Source of the DNA: Verrucomicrobiales bacterium
Lineage (GTDB): Bacteria; Verrucomicrobiota; Verrucomicrobiia; Verrucomicrobiales; DEV007
DNA length: 64,000 bases
Direction: 5' to 3'
Assembly (NCBI GenBank): GCA_012960505.1
Contig: DUBC01000033.1
Coordinates: 1-64,000 of the forward strand
A model generated the notes under the pieces. The model worked only from the letters and a program-made list of their open reading frames with translations, searched no databases and was not told the origin of the DNA. Every line of letters begins with the position of its first letter. The stretch's first letter is position 1. A program made the translations under genes and the position numbers. This document shows, piece after piece, positions 26,079-34,409 of the stretch.

Positions 26079-27536
26079 TTATTCCGTGTCTGTTCGAAAA
26101 GGTCCGGCAGGTAAGCCCTCTTTGTTATACAAATTGGCCTTGGCAGGATTCATTGTAAAACCGTAACGCACAGCCACAGGTTCAGAAATTTCCGTGGACT
26201 CGACAACGACAGTCTGTCCGTCAATTTTGGCATCTGCCCAGACCCATTTGTTATCCTTTCCGGATATAGAAAAGTGTTCAAGTTTCCCATCTTTCACTTC
26301 TGCAGTAGGTTCTAGACCGTTTTTCTTACCAACTATGAGCCCTGATCCGACATGATCGAATGACAGGCGTATTTTATTTCCTTCTACTTTATGACTCTTG
26401 TAAAGGGGTCCTGATGGCACCAAATTCTTTTGTCCATAAGTCTGGTGCAGTGCCCACTGAGCGAGGCGCCAGCCAACATCCTGTTTGTTCTTTGGGTGAA
26501 TATCATTGGCTGCGCCGATATCAGTAATGACTGCCATTCCTGTTCCCGGTATGTCCAGTGCTTGAGTTTGAGCTTCGCGGAGTTTTGCCCATCCATCACC
26601 TCCTTCGGGCTTGTCACTTTCTTTCTGAAAGTTTGCTAATTGGACCCAATAGAATGCCAGATCTTTATTTTGAAAAGCTTTTCTCCATCCATTCACAAGA
26701 GCGTGTTTCTTTTGATAGTAGGTGACTCCTTCGCTTCCATTTGATTCGCCCTGATACCAAATTCCTCCACGCATTGCGAAAGGGATGAGAGGATGAACCA
26801 TTGAATTATAAATCGCAGAAGGGTGTCCTCCGCCTACACGCGTGTCTTGCTTGTAACTTTTAACCTGCTCGGCGATTTTAGATAACTCGGGGACTGATTC
26901 AAAGCCTGCAAGAGTTGTCCAAGGTTCAATTCTAGTACCACCCCAGTTCGAGCCTATCAGACCAACAGGAACCTTCAGATCCTTATGTAAGCGACGTCCG
27001 AAAAAATAACCGACTGCACTGAAATTATTGACTGAATTTGGATCGCATACTTGCCACTGTCCGGCACCTTCATTCTTTGGTAATGGGCTGACTGTATGCC
27101 CAGGAACGTCGAAGAGTCTGATCAAAGGTTGATTTGCGGCGGCGACTTCTTCTTTAGGGTTTATGGATTGCTTGACTGACCATTCCATATTTGATTGTCC
27201 GGAACATATCCAGACCTCGCCGACTAAAACATTATCAAGGTTAATTTTGTTTTTTCCTGATATTGTTAGAGTTGCTCCATTCGCATTGGCCTTGAGTGAA
27301 TCAAGTTTAACCATCCATTTCCCATCATCACTTGCTTTTGCTTTTTTAGTTTGCCCCGCAAATGAAACGGTAACCTCTTCGCCTGCCTCGGCCCAACCCC
27401 AAATTGGAACTGCCATGTCACGTTGTAGGATCATTCCGCTACCGATTACAGGGGGTAATTTTACATCTGCTAGGACAAGCTGACTAAGACAAAGTGCTAA
27501 TACAGTTAAGAGAGAAGCGAAAGACAGTTTTTTCAT
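26079..27536 (-). CDS. Sialate O-acetylesterase-like SGNH esterase
   Basis: A 485-residue protein with a clear signal peptide (MKKLSFASLLTVLALCL, cleavage after VLADV). Residues 28-100 form the beta domain typical of these proteins (PPVIGSGMILQRD, VPIWGWAEAGEEVTV). The catalytic Ser115 is in CSGQSNMEWS, and the Asp/His pair is probably in DIHPKNKQDVG near 345. Other family marks are SNWGGTRIEPW and WYQGESNG. The family removes O-acetyl groups from sialic acids, and in environmental bacteria also from xylan or other glycans, so sialate specificity is not proven. It is the first complete gene downstream of the amber-interrupted gene. Confidence 0.88.
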   Translation of the reverse strand: MKKLSFASLLTVLALCLSQLVLADVKLPPVIGSGMILQRDMAVPIWGWAEAGEEVTVSFAGQTKKAKASDDGKWMVKLDSLKANANGATLTISGKNKINLDNVLVGEVWICSGQSNMEWSVKQSINPKEEVAAANQPLIRLFDVPGHTVSPLPKNEGAGQWQVCDPNSVNNFSAVGYFFGRRLHKDLKVPVGLIGSNWGGTRIEPWTTLAGFESVPELSKIAEQVKSYKQDTRVGGGHPSAIYNSMVHPLIPFAMRGGIWYQGESNGSEGVTYYQKKHALVNGWRKAFQNKDLAFYWVQLANFQKESDKPEGGDGWAKLREAQTQALDIPGTGMAVITDIGAANDIHPKNKQDVGWRLAQWALHQTYGQKNLVPSGPLYKSHKVEGNKIRLSFDHVGSGLIVGKKNGLEPTAEVKDGKLEHFSISGKDNKWVWADAKIDGQTVVVESTEISEPVAVRYGFTMNPAKANLYNKEGLPAGPFRTDTE

Positions 27537-27604
27537 TTTAGTTATTATTAGAGTTTTATGAATCGATTATATTTAGATGAATGAAAACAGGATACTAGTC
27601 CAGT

Positions 27605-28471
27605 TCATATTTTAGGAATTAACGCTTCACCTACTTTTGTAGATGTTCTGAAGTAACCCAGATAGGCATCTTCCATATCAGTGACAAGCCAACTAGCTTT
27701 TGAAAAGGTGTTTTGTTCTCTGGTTCCTCCTGGGGCTATTTCTCCATAAAGCTTAAGTCTGCCATTATATTCCACCCAATAGATCTTCACCTTTTGCTTC
27801 ATTTGGTTGTGAAATATGATGGTTGTATTATCACCTGATATAGACTTTGGAGGTATTTCTCCAGTTGATGCAATCCACTTCAAATCTTCAGAAGGTCTTG
27901 GCGGTGGTTTTTTTTGAGCAACGATCTTATTTAAATCAACTCCTCGGATGATATTTAATTTGGATAATTCTTTTTCTAGTTTCTGAATGCCATCGTCAGT
28001 GACTCCGGTTTGCCAGACGAATAACTGTTTGAGATTCTTGAGATCTTTTAGTTTTTCTAGGCCCTTATCAGTTATCTTTGTTGAGTAAAGGTTCAGGTAC
28101 TCAAGTTGTTGAAGGCCTGTCAGGTAATCGATGCATGCATCATCTACTTGGGTCCTTTCCAAATGCAGTCGTCTCAAGTTTTTCATCCCCTCGATGTGCT
28201 TAATTCCGGCACTTGTTATTTTCGTATCCCTCAAATTCAATAATCTGACATCTTGTAAGTCTTGAGCCGGTTCGAGTCCGTCGTCTTGTAGATCTCTTCC
28301 TCTCAGATGAAACTCAATTCTCCAGCCACCACTATCTGCAGAGGAAATAATCCCACCACTTTCCTTGAGTTTATTGATCGCAGTAGACTCCTTGCCCTGA
28401 GCCCAAATAATGGATGAAAAAATAAATAAAAAAAGCACCCCAAATGGATTAATATTTGGACAACGGCACAT
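27605..28471 (-). CDS. Exported leucine-rich repeat protein with C-terminal VHL-like beta domain
   Basis: A 288-residue protein. A signal peptide spans about residues 8-25 (FGVLFLFIFSSIIWAQ). Residues about 60-165 hold four to five RNI-type leucine-rich repeats (LRRLHLERTQVDD, LEYLNLYSTKITDKG, LKQLFVWQTGVTDDG), the type common in Planctomycetota and Verrucomicrobiota. After a Pro-rich linker, residues about 205-270 read like the von Hippel-Lindau beta domain: TTIIFHNQ, VKIYWVEYNG, GEIAPGGTREQNTF and DMEDAYLGYF. In animals this fold recognises hydroxyproline; its bacterial ligand is unknown. It sits between the acetylesterase and the DUF1080-TIM gene on one strand, with gaps under 70 bp, so co-transcription is possible. 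Confidence 0.75.
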   Translation of the reverse strand: MCRCPNINPFGVLFLFIFSSIIWAQGKESTAINKLKESGGIISSADSGGWRIEFHLRGRDLQDDGLEPAQDLQDVRLLNLRDTKITSAGIKHIEGMKNLRRLHLERTQVDDACIDYLTGLQQLEYLNLYSTKITDKGLEKLKDLKNLKQLFVWQTGVTDDGIQKLEKELSKLNIIRGVDLNKIVAQKKPPPRPSEDLKWIASTGEIPPKSISGDNTTIIFHNQMKQKVKIYWVEYNGRLKLYGEIAPGGTREQNTFSKASWLVTDMEDAYLGYFRTSTKVGEALIPKI

Positions 28472-28506
28472 TTTTTTATTTCACTGCTCCTAAACAACGG
28501 ATCCTA

Positions 28507-29928
28507 TTAGGGCATCCAAATTTTATTCCATGCATTTATGGATCGCTTCAGGTTTTCCCTTGAATCTCCCTTAATGGCATAGCATTGCAGACCGACCGGA
28601 CCATTAAATCCAACACCTTTTAAAAGATTCATTAGTTTGGACTGATCGAAGTTACCCCGGTCAAGAGTCTGTATTAGTTGCTGCCATGAATGGCTACCCT
28701 CTTCAGCGCCACTGATACTTACCTGCCATAAATATGGCGCGGCATTCTCAATGGCTTCTTTCATATTGCTCTTTGGTTCGACCTGCAGGAAATGACAAAG
28801 ATTGAACATGACGCCGACATTTTCCTGGTTTGCCTTTTTGGCAATCCTGACGGCATCACCGATCCGGTCAATATAGAAACCGGCATGAGGATAAAGCACT
28901 ACTTTGAGACCAGATTCCTTTGCTTGACCTGCAATTTCTCTGACAAAATTAACAGCCTCTTCGTCGGTGTTGTTGTTTTTATCTCCTTGAACGTAAAGTT
29001 CAATGACTGTGTCAGTTCCCTTCAATTCCCGGATCAGTTCTGAGATTGCAGGGTCGTAGTTGTGACCATCCTTTTTTAATTTCCCCCCAACATAAAAACT
29101 GAAGACTTTCAGTCCGTTTTTTTTGAAAGTCGACAACCGTTCTTTGATAGGTTCTTTGGATTTTAAATATGCGGAACCAATACCATCGTAACCTAATTCT
29201 TTGAGTGTCTTGGCCTTTTTATTTGCCGTATTAAAATGGACTCCATTATGAAAAGCGAAGAGGAGAGGCCTTGTTTTTACCTTTTCCATTATGGTCAGTT
29301 TTATGTTCTTAAAGTAAACGCTATCTCCATGATTTTGCATTCCAATCCTTCCAATTGTCCGGTGAAGGCCGGGAATTCTTTTCCCATGAACTTTGGCGAG
29401 ATCATCTAGCTTAGTGTCTATGATCTGTTGGCCATTAACCCAGACCATGCACTTTGGACCGACGCAGGTTATTCGAATACTTTGCCACTCACCAGCTGCC
29501 TTGGTAGCGCGGTGGCTGGGTGCTAGTGCCGCATATATTGCACCTGTGAATTGATTTGGTTTAAGATTTTTCCATTTTTCACCCGCATCATCTAGCAATT
29601 GAATCTCGATCCCATCGACATAAGGAATTCCTTCTTTTGGAGCTCTGATAAAAATTCCGCTATTACCGTTCTCTGGAAGATTAAAATCCATACTAAGATC
29701 AAAGTCAGAGAATTCCTGTTTAGTCGCAATCCACTGAGCTCCTTTACCGCCCGTGCACGAAAGTGTTCCGTCTTTCACTTCCCAGTTCTTTGATGCGTCT
29801 CCACCTATCCCTTCCCAGCCATCTAGGTCCTTCCCGTTGAAAAGATCGATAATTCCGGCTTCATTTTTTGCACTAGATAGGGTCAGTGATAGCAGGGTTA
29901 AAAGAAGAACAGTTAAGATGTTAGACAT
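28507..29928 (-). CDS. DUF1080 (3-keto-disaccharide hydrolase-like) fused to TIM-barrel sugar isomerase/epimerase-like domain
   Basis: A 473-residue exported protein (signal to about residue 20, LSSAKNE). Residues about 23-213 are DUF1080/PF06439: IDLFNGKDLDGWEG, GNSGIFIRAP and VDGIEIQLLDD, GRIGMQNHGD. This beta-sandwich family includes 3-keto-disaccharide hydrolases. Residues about 215-473 form a xylose-isomerase-like TIM barrel. The usual metal carboxylates are altered: LYPHAGF where a Glu is expected, NLCHFL in place of IDxxH, and GLQCYA in place of IELEY. Compare the conventional barrel at 37507-38328. The fusion suggests two consecutive steps on one extracytoplasmic chain, probably on an oxidised glycoside; this is inference. 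Confidence 0.82.
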   Translation of the reverse strand: MSNILTVLLLTLLSLTLSSAKNEAGIIDLFNGKDLDGWEGIGGDASKNWEVKDGTLSCTGGKGAQWIATKQEFSDFDLSMDFNLPENGNSGIFIRAPKEGIPYVDGIEIQLLDDAGEKWKNLKPNQFTGAIYAALAPSHRATKAAGEWQSIRITCVGPKCMVWVNGQQIIDTKLDDLAKVHGKRIPGLHRTIGRIGMQNHGDSVYFKNIKLTIMEKVKTRPLLFAFHNGVHFNTANKKAKTLKELGYDGIGSAYLKSKEPIKERLSTFKKNGLKVFSFYVGGKLKKDGHNYDPAISELIRELKGTDTVIELYVQGDKNNNTDEEAVNFVREIAGQAKESGLKVVLYPHAGFYIDRIGDAVRIAKKANQENVGVMFNLCHFLQVEPKSNMKEAIENAAPYLWQVSISGAEEGSHSWQQLIQTLDRGNFDQSKLMNLLKGVGFNGPVGLQCYAIKGDSRENLKRSINAWNKIWMP

Positions 29929-30052
29929 TGTATTATAATTAGAATTTTATCTCTTAATGCCTGAAAATAGCAATGACTATCATAAGTACGCATCATTAAT
30001 CTTTGAACCCGGGAATTCTTAACTGGCCAGATTGTGAGCATCTCACTATAAA

Positions 30053-32632
30053 ATGTTCTTAATGATAAAGGTGATTATTAATGTATGCCCTCTGTTCATT
30101 TTTTCTTTTTGGATAGGTTCTTTGTTAGGGGCACAATCTCTTGGTCCTGAAGAGAATCACCCTCGCCCTTCATACTCCCAGTACTCTGAGAAAGAGATTG
30201 CAGCTCAAGTTGCCGCGGTCCGTAAGAGTAGCCCTCAGATGCATCGTGGAGGTTGGCAATGGGACCGGCTCCTTGAAAGGTACATAGACAGCGCAAGGAA
30301 AGACCCTAATGAATTAAAGATTCTTCGTGCTTATCTGTTGAGTATTCTTGATCGTTATCAGGAAGCAAAGGATAAGGGAGAGGGGATAACATTTACCCTA
30401 TTTTATAATCATAGATCATGGGGAAGTGGTGGAAGGATGAGGATCTACGAGGAACTGATGAAGCAAAATGTGCTTACTGAAGATGAGAAGCGGAATTTCA
30501 GAGCGCTGGTCCTTCACAGTCTCCGAGCTGATTTTAAGGACTATGCTGCGCTGGAAAGAGGAGTCAATAATAGGCCTTATGGGATCAATGGTGGGCCCGC
30601 TATTGCTGTTAGAATGTTTCCTCAGCATCCAAACTCTGTCCGTCATAAGGCATGGCTTGATGCTTTGTGGAGAGAATTAATCGAGTATGGAGACATGACC
30701 GAGACCAATTATTATCCTTATGGTCCGCTTTACCTTCAAGGTCTCATTGACATGGCTTATGGCATGAACAAATTTCAGACTGATAGAAAATTTCTATACT
30801 TTCATTTTCGAAGGTATCTCTATTATGTGCATGGTGGTGGGGTAAGGGGTAACCCGAATTCTAGTGCGAATATTATTCAGGGACAACGTGCAAAAATTTA
30901 TACTGATCCCTGGAATGCTGAATATTATGGCGGCGCTGAGCAGATCAATGATGGGCACGTCTGGTATCGTATGGCAAAAGAATTCAAAGATCCCGAGTTT
31001 CTCTGGGCATCAGAGCAGGTTTGCCTTGGTGGTCGTCCTCCGCAAGGTCATCAGGCTCCTAAAGAGTACCTCGAGGCATATAAGAAAAGATACTTTTGGT
31101 TCATTGAGAGAGGAATCGAACCGAAGGTCCCTCAAGGAGGGTCAGGGATAAGTTATTACAGCCCTCTAAAACATAAGATCCCTGAACGTCTGTATTTGTG
31201 CTCTGGCAGGGAGAGTGGGAACCCCTTCGTGTCCTTTTTCATCTATGACAGGAATAATAATTACATGCACTACTGCGATGATTCTGACGGTAAGCTTTAT
31301 GAATATTGTGTGGACGGTGCAAAATTTCTTCATACGTCCGGCAAGTACACGAGCGGTCGAGCCGGTACCGGTGAAACTGCTTATGATGTGCTGTCTGTAT
31401 TACCGCCTGATATGAAATTTCCCTTGAAGGAGGGATTTGGTATGGATGAACCGACTGGAGAAGCTTGGAAGATGGCTTCGATGTCCATAAAACTGACCCT
31501 AAATTCGAGAGAAGGACCTGACTCAAAGAATTGGAAGTTTGATAATAAAGTAGGATTGTTTCGTCGGACCGATCAGCCCGAACTTGGATACTCTCATGGA
31601 AACATGGATGGTTACTGGCAATTGAATAACGACTATAATCTTAATTCTTTGCGTATTGGTCCGTTCCCATCAGGTACCAAAATTCAAAATTTGAGAATTG
31701 CGGGGCCGAAGGGTGAAAAAATTATAGAGTCCTTCAATTCTATTTCTGATGATCTAGTCATTGAGTTAGTTCAGGGTGAGGGCCGTGTTCAACTCACTGG
31801 AAAGATGCGGGATATCGCCTGCAAGATAGTGAAAGATGGGAGAAGGCCTGGAAAATGTATTGAGGTGGGAAATGTTGGGAAGGATAATGGTATCGCTTTT
31901 GTTTTCAATGACCTTAACGAAAATTTTGACGGGCAGAACGAATTCACCAGAATGTCATATGATTTCAAAGGTAAATCCGAAGGAGGCATCACCCCCAACG
32001 TGAGAACGAATCCTCGCTATTTTACTCCCTTATGGCACCGAGGAGCTATTCTCGTACGCGAAGATCTTCGAGCCGAGAATGAGGGTGAAGACTCTTTCGG
32101 TAAATTCACTATGCGCAATTATTATGGAGCCAACAGCAAATGGTCACGGCAGACTGTTTTGACTGCGGAGGGGTATTTGATCGTTCGTGATCATTATGTG
32201 CCTTGCTCTGACGTGGATGGATACGTTGCATCGCCCTGCTGGTCCATTGCTGTGACGGATCAGAAATCAAAGGATGGAACTCATTGGTTTGATGCTCCTG
32301 CGCGGGACCACGCGTGGTGGCAGAAAAAGAAAAAGAGAGTCATTTTGTATCTTCATCCCCAGAAGGGGCAAGAAATTGGACAGGTCAAGACTCGAACATC
32401 TCAAGACATTGGAGGTGCCAATGTGATGAATACTTTTTCCAAGGCAACTCTCAGATCAGGTGAACCCTTGGTTTGGCTTAGTGTTTTCCGCCCTTACGAT
32501 GAGGGTGAAGACAAAAATAAATTGGCCAGTCAGATTAAGACTCTCGTTGATAATGAAGGGAACGTTTCAGCAAAGATAGGTAATTTGAGAGTTTCCATAG
32601 CCCATGACGGGTCATGGCAGGTCAAAAGATGA
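30053..32632 (+). CDS. Large exported protein, heparinase II/III- or alginate-lyase-like architecture (candidate polysaccharide lyase)
   Basis: An 859-residue protein; ATG 30053 or 30062 both give a signal peptide (core VCPLFIFSFWIGSLLG). The N-terminal ~430 residues are helix-rich with repeated aromatic/His segments (YNHRSWGSGGRMRIYEEL, NYYPYGPLYLQGL, EYYGGAEQINDGHVWYRM), as in an (alpha/alpha) toroid. Residues about 480-850 are beta-rich and include FTPLWHRGAILVRED and MRNYYGANSKWSRQ, GYLIVRDHY, in the style of the heparinase II/III C-terminal sheet. I could not match it to a named lyase family. It stands alone on the plus strand inside a minus-strand cluster and ends 8 bp from the stop of the convergent dehydrogenase gene. 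Confidence 0.6.
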   Translation: MFLMIKVIINVCPLFIFSFWIGSLLGAQSLGPEENHPRPSYSQYSEKEIAAQVAAVRKSSPQMHRGGWQWDRLLERYIDSARKDPNELKILRAYLLSILDRYQEAKDKGEGITFTLFYNHRSWGSGGRMRIYEELMKQNVLTEDEKRNFRALVLHSLRADFKDYAALERGVNNRPYGINGGPAIAVRMFPQHPNSVRHKAWLDALWRELIEYGDMTETNYYPYGPLYLQGLIDMAYGMNKFQTDRKFLYFHFRRYLYYVHGGGVRGNPNSSANIIQGQRAKIYTDPWNAEYYGGAEQINDGHVWYRMAKEFKDPEFLWASEQVCLGGRPPQGHQAPKEYLEAYKKRYFWFIERGIEPKVPQGGSGISYYSPLKHKIPERLYLCSGRESGNPFVSFFIYDRNNNYMHYCDDSDGKLYEYCVDGAKFLHTSGKYTSGRAGTGETAYDVLSVLPPDMKFPLKEGFGMDEPTGEAWKMASMSIKLTLNSREGPDSKNWKFDNKVGLFRRTDQPELGYSHGNMDGYWQLNNDYNLNSLRIGPFPSGTKIQNLRIAGPKGEKIIESFNSISDDLVIELVQGEGRVQLTGKMRDIACKIVKDGRRPGKCIEVGNVGKDNGIAFVFNDLNENFDGQNEFTRMSYDFKGKSEGGITPNVRTNPRYFTPLWHRGAILVREDLRAENEGEDSFGKFTMRNYYGANSKWSRQTVLTAEGYLIVRDHYVPCSDVDGYVASPCWSIAVTDQKSKDGTHWFDAPARDHAWWQKKKKRVILYLHPQKGQEIGQVKTRTSQDIGGANVMNTFSKATLRSGEPLVWLSVFRPYDEGEDKNKLASQIKTLVDNEGNVSAKIGNLRVSIAHDGSWQVKR

Positions 32633-32640
32633 GGTTCTTT

Positions 32641-34344
32641 TTATTTAAAAGTTGCCTCGCTGAAATCTAATTTGTAGATGGTTCCTTTGTCGTATCCTAT
32701 TGCGTAGAGGTTGCCATTACGGTCTTTACCAAAGGCAACGATCCGGTCCGGGCATTGGCCGATTTCTCTTATAGTTTCTAGTTTCCGGTTATTTTGAGTT
32801 AATCCCCATATCTTTTTTGATTGATAATCTGCACAGATATAAACCCCTTCAAAGGAACTCTTTTCATTGGTCTTGGATCGGATCACATATCCCCCAGTGA
32901 TGGAAACGCCATGCGATCGACGGAAAGAGATTATTGGGGCAATGAAATTACTATTCTCTTTCCTGTATTGAGTTGAAAACAGTTCAAAACCCTCATAAAC
33001 GTTCCACCCGTGATTTTCTCCTGAACGAACAATCGTGACTTCCTCGAAACGGTTCTGTCCAACATCACCTACCCACAAATCTCCATTAGTTGAGTCAAAA
33101 CTGAACCTCCATGGTTGACGCAGTCCGTATGCATATATCTCACGAAGGACTTTTTTATTGGGGTGATTATTAAAGGGATTCTCTTTCGGAATTGAATAGG
33201 ATTTTCCAACTCCTTTGTTGTTCACATCGATCCGCAGTATCTTTCCTGAAAATGATTCCAGATCCTGAGCATGGCCTAGCGGATCTTCTTGTGGACCTCC
33301 ATCACCCATTCCAATATATAAATAACCGTCCGGGCCAAACTCTATACCACCTCCATGGTGGAACTGAGTGGCAACTTCAAACTCGAGGATTTTTCTGGTA
33401 GGATTTTCTGAGTCTCTTAGAAAATCTTCAGAGGCAATCCTTTCACCGATGGCCATGCCTCTATAGTTTTCTGCCTTTGTCTCATACATTAAATAATATT
33501 TTCGGTTTTCAGAAAATTCAGGGTGAAAAGCAAAGCCAAGGAGCCCTTCATCATTTGTCACATAGACTTCATTCGGTATGGCAACGAATGGAATTTTCTT
33601 TTCGATACCGTCTTTATTCTTTTTTAATAGGGAAACAGAGGCTCTGCTCTTTTCAACGATGACAAATGCATCGTCAATTGTGGGGTGCTGACCGAACCAG
33701 ATCGGTTTCTCAAGATTAATATTTTTCCCAAAGAAAGGCAGAAGTTTAATTTGTTTGGAAAGTGCTTTTATCTTTTCAGGTGTGCCGTTTTTATTTAGCC
33801 CCTCTGACTGGGGTTGCTTTAGGCTTTCTAAATAAGCGATCAGGTCTGTAAATTCCTGTAATTCAAGTTTAGCGTGTAGCCCGACAGGCATTAAAGAAAC
33901 AGGATTTGTGTACTGTTTCTTAATGTTGGATTTGAGGATAGTAGTAATTTTGTTCCCAAGGTTGGAAAGGGTAATTTCCTTTTTGGTCGTTGATTTCAGG
34001 ATTCCAGTGAACGCTTTCCGATCTTTCGTTTCAATGACAGTAGTATCATAACCTGTCATAATTGAGGCAGAAGGTTCAATGACGGACTTAATAAGGTCAG
34101 CACGCGAGAATTTATCACCCGCTGCAAACAGGTCAGGGCCTACACTCTTCGAACTACCGTCGACAGTATGACACTGAGAACATAAGGCCCTATCACCTTG
34201 AAAGATCTTACGTCCAAGTTCCAGATTACCTTCTTTTCTGGACGCGCTTTCTTGATACTTTTCTATTTTTGTTTTTTCAGCACTGATGGTGAAACTACTG
34301 GGAATCAAAAAGATTCCCAGCAGAATGAGACGGGGAAAGTGCAT
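32641..34344 (-). CDS. Cytochrome c domain fused to PQQ-dependent sugar dehydrogenase-like propeller
   Basis: A 567-residue exported protein (signal core LILLGIFLIPSSF). Residues about 40-175 are a heme-binding domain of the PSCyt3 type with CSQCH (Cys55, Cys58, His59) and a likely Met ligand in SLMPVG. From about 210 a six-bladed glucose/sorbosone dehydrogenase propeller follows: FHPEFSENRKYY, EFGPDGYLYIGMGDGG, KILRIDVN, YGLRQPWRFSFD, WVGDVGQNRFEEV. In soluble aldose dehydrogenases PQQ and calcium bind this fold, and the heme next to it can accept the electrons directly. The sugar is unknown. It converges on the candidate lyase gene, and its start is 65 bp downstream of the stop of the LamG giant on the same strand. 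Confidence 0.85.
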   Translation of the reverse strand: MHFPRLILLGIFLIPSSFTISAEKTKIEKYQESASRKEGNLELGRKIFQGDRALCSQCHTVDGSSKSVGPDLFAAGDKFSRADLIKSVIEPSASIMTGYDTTVIETKDRKAFTGILKSTTKKEITLSNLGNKITTILKSNIKKQYTNPVSLMPVGLHAKLELQEFTDLIAYLESLKQPQSEGLNKNGTPEKIKALSKQIKLLPFFGKNINLEKPIWFGQHPTIDDAFVIVEKSRASVSLLKKNKDGIEKKIPFVAIPNEVYVTNDEGLLGFAFHPEFSENRKYYLMYETKAENYRGMAIGERIASEDFLRDSENPTRKILEFEVATQFHHGGGIEFGPDGYLYIGMGDGGPQEDPLGHAQDLESFSGKILRIDVNNKGVGKSYSIPKENPFNNHPNKKVLREIYAYGLRQPWRFSFDSTNGDLWVGDVGQNRFEEVTIVRSGENHGWNVYEGFELFSTQYRKENSNFIAPIISFRRSHGVSITGGYVIRSKTNEKSSFEGVYICADYQSKKIWGLTQNNRKLETIREIGQCPDRIVAFGKDRNGNLYAIGYDKGTIYKLDFSEATFK

Positions 34345-34409
34345 TCAATTTGAGTAGATCAAGCCACTTAGAGTTGTAGTGGTTTATGGTTTCTTTTCTT
34401 CAGATTTTT

